Positions 1-12,094 of a stretch of 64,000 nucleotides of DNA are shown here, in pieces. A program made the position numbers and the translations under genes. The stretch comes from Garcia nutans. Lineage: Eukaryota > Streptophyta > Magnoliopsida > Malpighiales > Euphorbiaceae. The first letter of the stretch is position 1; each line of letters starts with the position of its first letter. The notes beneath the pieces are model-generated. The model did not search any database, had not been told where the DNA came from, and saw nothing but the letters and a program-made list of their open reading frames with translations. The DNA is taken from contig CANTUV010000032.1 of assembly GCA_947685225.1 (NCBI GenBank), positions 21,397,501 to 21,461,500 on the forward strand, written 5' to 3'.

Positions 1-513
1 CTTCCCACGGTGACATACTAGGGTGGATGAACACTTTATCAAGAAACTCCTACAACCGCACCTTCAAATCCTTTAATTCTGTAGGTGCTATCCATAAGGG
101 GTAATGGAGATGGAAGTGGTACTAAGTATCAGATCAATACCAAACTCCAACTCTCTCTCAGGAGGTACCCCTAACAACTTATCAAGAAAAACATCCAGAA
201 ACTCAACAACTGTAGGCATACTATTAAGCTGGGACCCCACTACTTTGGTATCTACAACATGAGCAAGATATGCCTCACATCCCTTTTTAATCATCCTCCT
301 AGCTGAAACAACTGAGATAAAAATGGATGAAAGGTGTCTTTGCTCACTAGATACCACCACATCTCTACCATCATGTGTTCTCAGGATAACACATTTCTGC
401 TGACAGTCTACCATAGCCCCATGCCTAGACAACCAATCCATGCCCAGAATTAGATCATACTCCCCAAAAGATATCTCAATCGGGTCACTGAAAAACTCCT
501 TATCATGAACCAT
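1..513 (-). pseudogene. Protease-RT segment of Tekay-like pol (partial, decayed)
   Basis: The open frame at 88-513 contains ILGMDWLSRHGA, the C-terminal hallmark of the RVP_2 retropepsin of chromoviruses. It is followed by the linker that leads into RT (GVPPERELEFGIDLI). From about 87 down to 1, after stops, the first RT residues continue (recognisable as the APTELK...HPSMSPW region). The protease would cut the Gag-Pol polyprotein and RT would copy the RNA. No catalytic RT motif is inside the window. Stops between the two parts show that it is a pseudogene. Confidence 0.8.
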
Positions 514-525
514 AACTTGATTATC

Positions 526-1988
526 TCAGCGCACCTTGCTAACTATAATACTATTCCCTAAAGGATTTGTAACCAACACATCAAATCCCAAGGACTCCAA
601 ATACAAATCACTCACAGGTAGGATGAATGCACTAATGTATGAATGCATCGACCCAAGGTTTATCAATTCATGAATTGAAATACCAAATAAAGTAAAAATA
701 CCAGCTATGACAACTGAAACATCCAGCGGCCTTTGCATCACATAGACCCACTATGATGGCCCTGCACTCTCTAGTCTACTCCCTACTATAGAACCACCTC
801 TCTTACCAGACCCTGGTCTACCCCTTCTGCCAAAACCTCTGCCTCCATGACCTCCTCTGACATTGGGTCTAGAAGCTACTGTATCTTTATGTCTGTCATC
901 TAGCGGTTATAGACAGTCTCTAAGAAAATGGTCAAGTGATCCACATTTGTAATATACTGCTGGCTCACCAGTCCTCCAGCAGACACCCCTATGTTCCCTA
1001 CCACAATGAACACATGTAGGTGCAGCAGGCCTTTGAGTCACTGGGGTCGGGGCACTAGCCACCGAGGCTACAGGTCTATGTCTCTGCCTTTGCTACTGTG
1101 ATTTCCTGCCAGACTGCCCCTGGCTCCTACTGAATCTCTAAGGATATCCCCCCTCGACCTCTCTTCACTAATGAAGACCCTGCCTCACCCTAGGGTCTCC
1201 TAGCTCTGCTCTCCTTTGCTCTGGAAACTATTGTAATTCCTTGTGCCTTCCACACTCCTGACAGCTGCAGCCAACTGAGAAAAATCTTGATACCGAGAGC
1301 CTACCACTAGACACATAATAGGGGTCTCAGCCCCTCCTTAAACCTCTGGCACCTATCAATCTCATGTAAAATAATTCCTCCAGTATACTGGCTCAGCCGG
1401 ATAAACGGAACATCATACTCTGTCACAGCCCTCGTGTCCTGTCTCAAATTCAGGAACTCAATCTTCTTAGCATCTTTATACTCTCTGGGAGTATACTTCT
1501 TCTCAAAATTCAAAGGAAATTGGCATAAGTCAAAACTGATGGATCCACTATACCATAGGGAACCTTCTTCCATCACTCATAGAAGTCCCTCTATAAAAGA
1601 GATCTAGCATAATCAAACTTCTCCAATGGACTAGCTTGCAACTAAATGAACACTCCCTGAACCCTGTCCAGCCACTGCTCTGCTACAGTTGGGTCAGTTG
1701 CACCAATAAAATCTGTAGCCCAATCTTTCTCAACTTATCATACTTTCGAGTCGACAACTGATGTTGTGGCTGCAGCTGTGATGGTGGCTGCGGCTGCTGA
1801 ACCAAAGCCTATCGCAACAGCTCCACCATATATCGTACCTAGCCTAGTGGAACCTCCTCAGCTGCTGGTCTAATAGGCACAGAAAGAGATGTCTCTCCAG
1901 CTGTCTCAGCACTAGCTCTAACTCTACCCTCATCAGGAGCTACACTCTCTATACTATTCTCAGCAGACTGGTGCATCCTAGACGTCAT
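526..1988 (-). pseudogene. gag of the Tekay-like element (decayed)
   Basis: The likely start codon is at 1986-1988 (MTSRMHQSAEN), about 140 bases after the primer binding site. A Retrotrans_gag core is readable at 1307-1576 (YTPREYKDAKKIEFLNLRQ, then RRFEEG-like QRFKEGLRP). Towards the C-terminus, near 930-1020, lies a double-knuckle region: CVHCGREHRGVC followed by YYKCGSLDHFLRDC. In the second knuckle the first cysteine has become tyrosine. Several stops and frame changes interrupt the gene, including a 40-residue region rich in Gln-Pro. The product would be the capsid and nucleocapsid protein of virus-like particles. It is not expressible as one chain. Confidence 0.75.
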
Positions 1989-2128
1989 AACTATCTATAT
2001 ATGTAAAAAGAATAAAAATTGCCACATCAAAGATCAAATAAATTGCCAATGCCAATGCATGTATCACAACTTAAAACAACACTTAAAATCCACATTTTCT
2101 CTCTCTAAAAATTCACGAGAACCTCAAA

Positions 2129-2145
2129 CCTAGGCTCTAATACCA
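2129..2145 (-). other. Primer binding site, tRNA-iMet type
   Basis: On the minus strand the sequence TGGTATTAGAGCCTAGG starts seven bases after the LTR end. It differs by one base from the usual TGGTATCAGAGC complementary to the 3' end of initiator tRNA-Met. Its place between LTR and gag fixes the direction of the element. Confidence 0.8.
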
Positions 2146-2152
2146 AAATAAA

Positions 2153-4478
2153 TGTAACACCCTTATATCCTAGATACGTACAATACATACACCAGTATAT
2201 GTAAAATACGTATATAAAGTATAAGAATGCCATAATCCAGTTTAATAAAAATTTTCGCATTTCTAATTTAAAATTCCAAATACTTAAAATATATATTTAA
2301 ATAATAAATAAAATATTCTTTATTAAATATAGATTCCAAAATAAGCATTTTATATAAAATTTCTCTGAAATAAAATTTGCTAGAGTTTTGTCCGTAAATA
2401 GGACGTCCCAAAAATTAAACAAAATACAATCTGCATAACAGCGCACTCCCAATAAACAATAAATCACCATTTCACCAATACTTCTTAATTCCTCCATAAT
2501 TCATAAAAACATTTATATGTATACATACATATATATATATATATATATCAAAACACATATAAAACCCCCACATTACACAAGCATGGGTCCAAAAAACTAA
2601 TGCATCATTCAAATCCCAGAGTTACTATTTTGGTCCATATTAACACCAAGTGTCTAGCCACGAAGGCAAATCATATATCAGTGATGCCTAGCATCTAAAC
2701 CCGAAGGGAAAATCAAATATTAGTGATGCATAGTGTCTAGCCCCAAAGGCAAAATCATGTATCAATGACGTATAACGTCTAGCCCCGAAGGCAAATAATG
2801 TGGATAACCTCAAAGGCATGCCGCCTAACACAGAACTCTAGAAATTGAATAACATACTAGGCACATTGTCTCTTTTTCTCATTCATATCAATGTCAATTT
2901 ACCTTAATTCATCATGTTTCATCATTTCATCACAATGTATAACGTTACCCAAATATTTTGAGTTATTTTCGCATAATTCATATAGATCACATTTTATTCA
3001 ATTTAGCCATTAATAATGGCTTTCCATAATGCACATAATGGATATATAACAATTCACATGTCATAGTACAATGTTCATGAATGTTCAAGCCACCAAGTAG
3101 CTTAACATATTTTTCATCTAAAATGTATTAGGCCAAATATAGTGCAATTATACATCATTTATCAAGAATTTGTACATACCTTAAAAAAGCACTCAAATGC
3201 AAGCTAAAAAATCTCTATCCAGCCTTCACTTCCAACATGCCCTTCAACACTAGGGTTGGGCAATTCACTTTTTCTTAATGGCTATACAAAATGTGATCAA
3301 ATGCAATCATTTAATATCACATTTTAAGGCATTCTCAACATTAAATCCTAATTAAACCTCACTCCTACAAATTACCAAAATTTAGCCTAACCTTACTTTA
3401 ACATTAGAAAACCATGTTAATCCATTTAAATTTGTGTTTTAAGTTTATTCATATTATTAAAAACATATTATAACATGTTTCAATCATTCACATTCAATAA
3501 ACACATACTCTTTAAACAAAACCCTAAAATGCCATAACCTTCCTCAATGAAGGTTCTTCATTCTAACTCATTTCAATTATTAATCCAACCTTATTTCCAT
3601 CACTTATATCATTAAATAACATGATTTAAATATTAAAATAAAATAATCAACCAATACTTAGAAAATTCCCTTCCAAAATCCTAAATTCAACACTACCTTA
3701 TCCAATCTCTAACCAAACTTAACCAAATCCATCATTTGAATTTAAAATTATTATTTTTTCATCAAAGCAACACATTTGGAATCAATTTGCACTATTAAAA
3801 CATAGGATTTCAAAAGTCCAAATATTCCATAATCCTAAATTCTCTCTCTTCAACCAAACTGACACAAACTTAACCATTTCTTCAATCCAACTTAAGAATC
3901 ATTAATAGCTAATCAAAATAACTTCACACATACTTAATCAAGCAATTAAATCTTGCCAAGTCAAAAACCCAAAATCCACATAATCAAATCTTCATGGAAT
4001 TCCAAAGAAATGAGTTGGAAACTTACTATTTATGAAGAAAATCACTAAAATCCCACTTGAAACTTGTTAAATCCTTCAATTGATGAAGCTTGGAAGAAGA
4101 AAAATCTTGAGTTCCCTAGATATGGAGGTTCAGCTCCTAACGAAGAAGAAGAAAAAGAAGATAACTTTTCAATTTCTCTTTCTTTACTCTTTCAAATTTA
4201 ACCATACATATAATATATTTTATGTTATTTTTAATTAATTAATTATTTATTTATTTAAAAAACCATAAATTTTCTCTTTCAACCAAAAATAATTTATTTT
4301 TAATTTATTTAAATAATTTTAATTTTCCAAAGTATATATACAATTATGCCACTTGACTTTTGACTTTTTCTTTTAAAAGTTGACTTTTGTATATGTTGTA
4401 TATATTTCATATATATATATCACATATACACTTTACTTTTCCACCGCCGTACTCGACCCCTCGTCTATGGGGTCAACA
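2153..4478 (-). repeat. 5' LTR of the Tekay-like element
   Basis: Read on the minus strand the LTR starts TGTTGACCCCATAGACGAGG (4478) and ends GGGTGTTACA (2153), giving TG...CA ends and a length of 2,326 bp, in the usual range for Tekay. It is AT-rich. It includes a transcribed-leader-like stretch near 4000-4180 and a run of 42-bp repeats near 2640-2805. The 3' partner LTR is outside the window, so age cannot be estimated here. Confidence 0.8.
2638..2805. repeat. About four 42-bp tandem repeats inside the Tekay-like LTR
   Basis: Units share the words tgtctagcc, gaaggcaaa and atcaatga. They recur every 42 bases or so with several substitutions each. They lie within the LTR and are probably a private minisatellite of this family. 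Confidence 0.7.
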
Positions 4479-5164
4479 TTTATTTATGGATTGTATACTT
4501 TGTTATTTATCTTATTTCATTTTTAATTGAGTCCTAATTTGAATACTCTTTATATGATGATTATTTATGTGTTTATGAGTTTATATTTATTTTAGATTTT
4601 AAGATTATAAAAGGCATGTTTCCACTTCATAGGTGCCTCGATTTTTATTACGTAATGTAATTTATTGTTTAAAGATTTTGGAATTGTAAAGGACATATTT
4701 TCACCTTTTGGTGGGTGTCCTATTTATTTTAAACATTAGACATGGTTGTAAGGGCATGTTTCCATCTTATATAGGCGCCCATTTATTGTTTTGTTTGAAC
4801 TTGTTTTGATTTTAATGCAATAATTCTTTATTTTAATATCTATATGTAATATGGATAATATTTTAATAAGCTAAAAATTTTATAATATTTAGACCTGAAA
4901 AGGAGGCAAGTTCCAATGAATCGGCCATTATGGGGGTGTTGAGTCATTATCATCTTCCCCATGCGTACCCAACTTTCCAAACACAATAGGGGGTTAGGGA
5001 TTCCTTAGGAATCGATTCATCCACCCCTTTATTTTTTCTGGTCCGTCAAGGTGGCGACTCCATTTTCTTCATATTTAGGCCCATGTTATCTAAGGCCCTG
5101 AGCATAATAGTGCCGAAGTCACAAGAACCATTCCACCAGAATTGGGGGCGAAAATCTCCGCTCA
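4479..5164 (+). repeat. Left LTR of the Ogre-type element, 3' portion
   Basis: It aligns with the right LTR from about 11390 onward. The shared tail includes a TGGCGACTCC-like word inside the LTR and the terminal aaaatctccgctca. Its beginning has been separated by the insertion that ends at 4478. Confidence 0.75.
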
Positions 5165-5385
5165 ATTGGTTAAAGTCATCCAAGTGAATTTTCAAAAATA
5201 AAATATCCCATTTTGATATTTTTGTTGACCATATACCTAGGAAAAGGGACTAGTCATTCGTGTGTCAGAGATATAAGGATGGAAGGAACATCCTAATTAT
5301 CTTTGTTTGTTTGTTACTTGTGCATCCATGCATACATGCATACATACATTGCATTACATGACATTGATCTTTTTTTACTCACAGA

Positions 5386-6957
5386 CCTAGAGTACAGCAG
5401 TTCAAGAGCCTATGACAATCTGGCCTACCCTAATGACATAGAATCAAGTAATGACTCAGTCAACTTGTCACCAAAAGTAATAGAATCTGAAAAAATTCAA
5501 AAGATGCTGAATGATGCCCTCAACTCAAATATGGAACAACTGAAGGGGGCCCTAGCTAAGACCATGAAGAGCCAGTTAGTTGCACTATTGGTGAACACTG
5601 TTGAAGCATCTGCTGGTACTAAAAAGCAGAAGGATAGGGGAAAGACTAAGGTTGTCCTTAGCCTTTAATGATGAAAAATTGATGATTAATGATGATGATG
5701 ATTGGGCTTAATATTTCCAAGATTCTCAAGATAAGAAGAAAGAAAAGAAGGCTTGGAGAAACCAGTTATGGAAAAGACTAAAACTTCAGATGTAAAAAAG
5801 ATGATTGTTGATTTACAAAAAAAAGTTTGAAAAGAAGCTAAAGGATGAAGAGATGTCAAAAGTGGACAAACTATTTAAACAAGATAAAGAAGTCCCTTAC
5901 AAGTTTAAGATGCCTTCCTTTGCTAAGTTCGATGGAATTGGGAATCTTTATTTTTCTGTCAAGTAATACATCATTGTCATACAGTCTACTCGAGCTACTA
6001 AGGCTCAAACTCTAAGGTACTTTATGCTCTCATTAGATCTTATTATGCAGAATTGGTTTAACACCTTAGAGGACAGTACTCGGAAGAATTGGGATTCACT
6101 GCATAAAGCCTTCATCCAACAGCATGAATACAATGTTGAGTTGGAAGTTACTTTGATGGAGGTAGAGTCAATCAGGAAAAAGCAGAATGAGAACTTTGTT
6201 GACTATGTGAAGAGGTGGAGAAATAAGGCTGCATTGCTTAAGAAGAGGCCAGATGAGTCAAACCAAATTAGAATGATAGTAAAAGGGGTGCTACCAAATC
6301 TTGGTGAACGGATGTCCCACACCCTTATCAGGGATTTTAAAGAAGTTCTTTAAGCTAGTTTGCAAATAAAAGAATGGAAAAGAGAGAAGAACCATTTTTC
6401 TATGAGAAGGAATGAAAAAAGAAACTACCATTTTGGTAATCAAATGCATAAAAGGCACTCAATGTTAATGCAACTGACCAAGGAGGTAGGAGGCAATTTT
6501 TGAAGTTGGGAAAACCATTGTCTTAGGTTTTCAATAAGTTGTAGAAGAAGGGGTTGTTACAATCATTGGCTCCTTGACCTTTGCTGAATCCTTTACCCAT
6601 TAACTTTAAAACCAAAGCCTTTTGTCAATTTCATCAGACACAAGGACATGAGACAAATAAATATATTCAGTTAAGGTATGAGATTCAAGATTTGATTGAC
6701 AGTGGAAAGTTTCCTGAGCCCAATAAGCCTAACACTAAGAGCAATCATTTGCCTAAATTTGGAAGAGTGCCATCATTGGTGACCTTTATGATAGAGGGAG
6801 GATTTTAAAAAAGTATTGTCTTATCATCTTTTCAAGACATAGGTGGAAAAACTGCTAAAGAGGAAGTACTACTAAGTAAGCTTGAACCAACTGCAGATAA
6901 AGAGGCGATGACTATAATTGATGATGGAAAAATCATTGCCCTTGATATGTCCAAATA
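5386..6957 (+). pseudogene. Degenerate gag of the Ogre-type element
   Basis: Three readable blocks occur in order. Block one (5386-5668) is an N-terminal region preceded by a pyrimidine tract and CAG that could be a splice acceptor. Block two (6024-6353) is a Retrotrans_gag core with WFNTLE, KAFIQQHEYNVELEVTL and FVDYVKRWRNKAALLKKRP. Block three (6581-6808) holds a zinc-knuckle variant, CQFHQTQGHETNKY, in which the last cysteine is tyrosine, followed by LRYEIQDLIDSGK, typical of Ogre and Tat gag. Stops and frame changes separate the blocks. The open reading ends near 6957 without entering a protease. Confidence 0.75.
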
Positions 6958-9240
6958 GATGAAGCATTTTTTACTCCAGCTCAACTACCCTTAGCTTATT
7001 TGGTTTGTGTTTCATTTTCTTTCTTTAGTGTTTCTTGGAATAATTATGTTTTTCAAATTAAAATTGTTTTAATAAATTACTTTCATTGAATTTTCATTGG
7101 TCTTTGTTCATTTTGGTGGTCAACCAATGATGAATATAGCTTTATATTCATAAAATTAGTGTATCTATTCATCATAACTCAAATGACTATACTAGATGAG
7201 GGAGTTATTCCATAGCATTGAGTTGTGTATGCTTACTTAGAGAGGGATCCTATATGATTGCCTCAACCTAGGTCTTAGTCAATCTTAGAACATACTTTGA
7301 CGAACGTTTGAGGCAAAATTGAACTTGGATTATTGAAGGGAGATATGATCTAGGTATTGTTTGGTTAGCCAATAACTAGTATCCACCCTAGTAATATCAA
7401 TCCCTAGCTTACCTTTGAGCCTTCATAAGATTTTAGCTTGATTTTCATCGGATTGTAAACCTAATAACCTACCATGAGCTATTGTTATACTTTTGACAAG
7501 TTTGATGATCATTGAATTACCAAAGGGAAAGAAGACTAAAGAAAAGTGTGCATTATCAAGACCATAAGGATAGTTGAAGTTTATTTGAAATATACATAAT
7601 ATGCCAAACCTATAATATTAGGATGACAAAGGGTTCATCCTCATTGAAGAAAACTCCCCCTACCCCATTTATCCATAGTTAGAAGCATAAAATGGTACAA
7701 CTCTCTTAGAGCTAGGACAAAAAAAAAGGAATGAAAAGAAAAAATACAAAAGAAGAAAACAAAAAAAAGAAAAAAAAAAGAAACAATAAAAAGAAGAAGA
7801 AAAAGAAAAGAAAAGGCAAAGAGGAAATAAAAATAGGGGTTTAAAACTCTTTAGCAACATCAAAGATCCATATTTCTTCCAATGAAATAAAATTTCAAAC
7901 CTTATTTTTTTATGAAGCAAGATCTCCAACTCTATCTTATCATGAAGCATGATTTCAAGCATTGTCTTTTCATGAAGCGAGATAACAAGATGCAACCTCT
8001 AATAGTATATAATTCCAACAATAAGTTTATAGTATGAAGGTTTATCAACAGTGTCACATTAGCTCTAATCTAAAAATAGCCTTCATTTAACCTATATCCC
8101 TTATAGACCCCATTTCAAGCCTATTAAAGACCTGTTGATCTTTCTTAATAGGTGGAGTCTATTAGTGGAGATTGTTTGAATAAGTATGGATATGAGATAG
8201 ACAATATTTAAACTCAATGCAATCTTTGGTTGAGTAAAGTGTATGTGCATATCTGAAGTGCAATAGTTCTTACTTAAATGGAAATGATTCCCAAGTTTAG
8301 TATGGTAACTAGGGTTATCATATTATAGATATGTTAATTTGGAAAAACTGAGCACTGAGGTATAATGACACTGATTTGACAAAGCTAAAATGTGATTTTA
8401 ATTACAAAAAAAAAAGAAATGTTTCTTGTTGCTTGAGCCTTCAAGCTGAAGGAGGTGCGTTGTATTGTTGAACCTTAAAGGACATATTGGACAAAGGTAG
8501 ATAGTGAAAGAAATGTTTTCAAGGTCATGGAGATGTTACTAACTAATATATTCAATCATGGGCTGATATGAGTATCTTTTATGCCTCTAACTACCTTGCT
8601 TGGGTCCCCACTACTCATGATTTCATCTTGAAGATAAAAAGCCACAGATGTGAAGGCTTCATATGTTCTAATGCAGGACCTGAACAAGAATATGGAAAGA
8701 ACCAATGGTAATGCTTTGGCCTATCAATTAATAAAATCACTGTAAGTACCACTCTTGCATATCATGCATACGCGCATACATGAGCATATCACATCATATT
8801 TTATTGTCTTGTGTTGCCTATTCTTTAAAAACCAGAAACCTAGTGAAGTAAACAACCAAAAGTAGATATGGAATCAAGGTGCATGACAAGGCCATCACAA
8901 AAGAAAGACGAGATGCATGCTTATGCAAAGAATGAGAGAAAACACAAACATCAATCAGAGCCTGAATGGGAATAAAATAGTGGGTTTGAGCCTACACAAG
9001 GGGTAAAGCTTCTCTTTTCAATTTTTGTTTTTATTCATGTATAAAATATTTTCAAACTCACTTTTAATATTTTGTAACACAGGGGGGGCAAAGAGAGGAT
9101 ATAAGAACTAGCTAAAAAATAACTGAATTTTTTGCAAAAGGAAGAACAAAAAGAATGGAACAAGAAGAAAGAAAGAACCTTAAAAGAATGAAGATCCAAC
9201 AGATAAAAGATCAGTCTAGCTAGAAGAGCTAAAGTCAATG
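6958..9240 (+). other. Non-coding interior of the Ogre-type element
   Basis: No protease, RT, RNase H or integrase motif was found on either strand. The stretch contains a purine-rich A/G tract near 7720-7830. It also contains a second CATAC-rich segment (8760-8800) that resembles the one just before gag (5325-5360). It probably belongs to the untranslated region between gag and the 3' LTR. Confidence 0.5.
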
Positions 9241-9244
9241 CAGG

Positions 9245-9400
9245 AAAAATGTCTAAGGATGAAAATCCATTTTGAAGGGTAAATACCCAATGTCCAATGA
9301 TGAAGATCCATTTTTAAGGGTAAAGACCCAAAGTTCAAGGATGAAAATCCATTATGAAGGGTGAAGACCCGACATTTGATAATACATTGTGAAAGGTCAA
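9245..9400 (+). repeat. Tandem repeats, unit about 50 bp
   Basis: About three units share gatgaaaatccat, tgaagggta and aagaccca. The array lies between gag and the 3' LTR, where Ogre and Tat elements often carry minisatellites. Confidence 0.7.
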
Positions 9401-9654
9401 GACCTAATGTTTGGGTAGAAGAGCTAAAGCTAATGGCTAGAAAAAAGCCAGAACTCTTAAGTGACAAAAGGTCATCAAAATCCATAAAAGATCAGAACAA
9501 TAGGCTAAAAGAAAGCCAAAACTCTCAAATGACAAAAGTTCAGAAAAATTGACTAGAAGAAAGCCACAATTCTCAAATGACAGAAGAGTAATCAAGCTAG
9601 AAGAGTTAAAGTTGATCTAGTTTCTTTTGACTCTTTGAAGCATGCACTACACTG

Positions 9655-9905
9655 CATAAATTGGATTGTTGAAGCATCCAAACGGCACATTCATAGCCTA
9701 TATTGGATTTGTTAAAGTATCATGATGGTCCAATCTCCAGCCTATATTGGATTTATTAAAGTATCCTAACGGCACAATCTATAGCCTATATTGGATTTGT
9801 TGAAGTATCCTGACGGTGCATTTTTGTGGGAGTATCCAAACCTCCAGCCTATATTAGATTTTGTCGAAGTATCTTGATGGCACAACCTCTAGCATATATT
9901 GCATT
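9655..9905 (+). repeat. Tandem repeats, unit about 58 bp
   Basis: Four to five units are built on agcctatattggattt, gttgaagtatcctga and cggcaca. They are imperfect and adjacent to the next array. Confidence 0.75.
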
Positions 9906-9944
9906 TGTTAAAGCATCTTGATGCACAGTTTCATGGGCTGAGAA

Positions 9945-10055
9945 CCTAAATTCATCCTCGGGTCCAGAACCTAAACTAATTTTGAGTCTAGAACCCAAAC
10001 AAATCTCGAGTTTAGAACCCAAACTAATTTTCGGGTCCAAAACCCATCCTTATCC
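9945..10055 (+). repeat. Tandem repeats, unit about 30 bp
   Basis: Units share agaacccaaactaat followed by tttgagtct or tcgggtcc. The array lies directly before the polypurine region of the Ogre-type element. Confidence 0.65.
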
Positions 10056-10111
10056 AAGATTAGCTCAAAGTCATGTAGCTTTTCACTCTCTGAATGAATT
10101 CAATATCGTTC

Positions 10112-10127
10112 AAGTAGGGGGCAAAAT
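10112..10127 (+). other. Polypurine tract of the Ogre-type element
   Basis: AAGTAGGGGGCAAAA lies immediately before the TGTAGACAC start of the right LTR, as expected for the primer of plus-strand DNA synthesis. Confidence 0.75.
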
Positions 10128-10128
10128 T

Positions 10129-12094
10129 GTAGACACTTAACTTTGGCCCTAAGCTAGTATGATCTCGATTAATAGAGGCTTAGTCAAGTTTGATAAATTC
10201 TTAATGGTTTAAACCTAGTTTAAAGCTTTTAATTAGATTGGTCCAGTTTTATAATGCCTAAAATAAGTCGATTCAACTTTCCAAGCCCTAAAATGGTCCA
10301 ATCTGAAATTCGAATGGGTTTGGTTCAGCACAATTCGATATGGACAACATCCATATCAAATTAGATTAAGTCCAATTCAGTATGAATGTGTTCATATCAA
10401 ATTGGAACATTCATATCCAATTGGGCTTGATACAATTCAATATGGAGGTGTTCATGTCGAATTGGTCTAATCCAATTCGATATCGACACTACCCATATTG
10501 AAGTGGATGAAATCCAATTTGATATGGCTTTTCCATGTCTAATTAAATAAGGTTTAATTCGATATGGGTGGTTTATGTCGAACTAAAGAGATTTTAATGT
10601 GATATGTTCATGCTTTAGGGCTTAATCCGAGCCTATTTAGTGAAAATCCTAATTAAGCTAGGCTTATGTAACTAATTTTAACCTAATTTGTTCCTTATAA
10701 ATATAGGCTTAAACAAGGATTAAAGGAAGCCACAATTATCAAAATAGGAGCAACACCTAACAAGAGCAGGCAGTAGCAAACACTGCAATAATTATCAAGA
10801 TAACCTAGTAATAAAAAATAATCAACACACAGCAGTAGGCAGTAAGCATTGTCTTCACCTCACTCAACCAAGTCCTAAAGTGGATTCAGGCAATAAACTT
10901 GACTCATCTCCTTCAATTTGATGGAGCCAACAAATGGAGGTTTGATTTCTCATTTAAAATCTACAGTAGCCACTCGTGTTATAATTTATCCAATATTCTG
11001 GAATTGTTTAAATTTACACTAGCAATCCTTGTTATCATGCATTAGTTATATTTATTCAGTAGCAATTAATTTAGTAACCTATCAGAATCAACATCTAGTG
11101 GTCATAAATGTATAAACACAACTACGGTAGCCTAAATTTAAATATTAAACCCTAAAAACATATCACACGAATTCATAGATTTTGAGCACAGTAGCCAATT
11201 TAATCCCCAAAACCCTAGCTTTCATATTTTTAAAACCCAAAACCCTAATTAGTCCATCCAAAACCCTACTTGCATATTTTTAAAATCAAAACCCTAATTT
11301 CACCCTAAACCCTAGTTTTCCATCCAAAACCCTAATTTCACCCTAAAACTCTAATTTAATATGTAAGCCCTAATTTTATGCATTTAATGCTTTATTTAAG
11401 ATTAAAACCTAGATTTGATTGTTTGATTCATTATTGCATGTTTATGATGAATGATCTATTGATGTTTTATTTATGATGAATGGTTGAATGCTTCAATTGG
11501 ATTATTTTGATTTCAATGATGTAAGAGGTATGTTTCCACTTCGTGGATACCCCATTTGTTAAGTTCAATGTAATTTAATTTATTTTAACTTTTTGGATTA
11601 ATGTAAAGGACATGTTTCCACCAAATGGTGTGTGTGCTATTTTGTTTAGTTTTGGATATTGGAAACTATTATAAGGGCATGTTTTCATCTTGTATGGGTG
11701 CCCATTTTTATTTATTTGTTTGAACCTTCTTTGATTTTTTAATACAATGAATATTTATTTACTTTAAATTGCATATAGTATGGATGATATTTTAATAAGT
11801 TAAGAATTTAATAATATTTAGACCTGTAAAGGAGGCCGGTTCTAATGAACCGGCCACTATAGGGTGTTAGGTCATTCTCACCTTCCCCACGTATATCCAA
11901 CTTTCCGAACCCAAAAGGGATTGAAAATTTCTTAGGAATTAAGTCATCCACTCCTTTCTATTTTTCCTGGCCCGTCCCGGTGGTGACTTCATTTTCTCTA
12001 GGTTTAAGCTCGTATTCTCTAAGGCCCTGAGCCTAACAATGCCGAAGTCATAAGAACCATTCCATGTGGGAGTGAGAGCGAAAATCTCCGCTCA
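10129..12094 (+). repeat. Right LTR of the Ogre-type element (1,966 bp)
   Basis: It starts TGTAGACACTTAAC and ends ATCTCCGCTCA. A TATA box (TATAAATA) is at 10696-10703. The 5' part (10300-10620) has degenerate repeats built on caattcgatatgg. The middle carries a cluster of AAACCCTA motifs. A perfect hairpin with 9-bp arms lies at 11834-11855. A second copy of this LTR type, in the opposite direction, is the solo LTR at 28479-30441, of almost equal length (1,963 bp). Confidence 0.85.
11145..11345. repeat. Cluster of seven AAACCCTA (telo-box) motifs within the LTR
   Basis: Seven exact AAACCCTA words occur in about 200 bases, spaced irregularly by 15-65 bases. They are not a tandem telomere array. 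The same region of the solo LTR at 29340-29475 has at least three exact and several altered copies. Confidence 0.75.

Larger units (their letters stand above)
1..4478 (-). mobile_element. Tekay/Del-like Ty3-gypsy retrotransposon, 5' part only
   Basis: Read on the minus strand, the order is a 5' LTR (2153-4478), a primer binding site resembling initiator tRNA-Met, gag with a double zinc knuckle, an aspartic protease and the start of reverse transcriptase, which runs off the window at base 1. This order and the protease and gag motifs fit the Tekay/Del group of chromoviruses. The frames contain stops, so this copy is dead. It sits inside the left LTR of the Ogre-type element whose remainder begins at 4479, so it inserted later than that element. 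Its 3' LTR and right-hand target-site duplication lie outside the window. Confidence 0.8.
4479..12094 (+). mobile_element. Ogre/Tat-type LTR element without pol (TR-GAG-like)
   Basis: A truncated left LTR (4479-5164) and a full right LTR (10129-12094) share long blocks, such as the ggcatgtttccac and gacctg...ggccactat segments. Both end in aaaatctccgctca. Between them are a degenerate gag (5386-6957), about 3 kb without recognisable pol, three arrays of short tandem repeats and a polypurine tract. Gag without pol fits the class called TR-GAG. An alternative is an Ogre element that lost pol by deletion. The LTRs differ at many positions, so the insertion is old. The missing left part of LTR 1 is explained by the Tekay-like insertion ending at 4478. 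Confidence 0.7.

Noticed and set aside
7669..7995. Serine/phenylalanine-rich minus-strand frame of 108 codons
   Set aside because: It is the complement of an A/G-rich tract inside the Ogre-type element, and has no domain.
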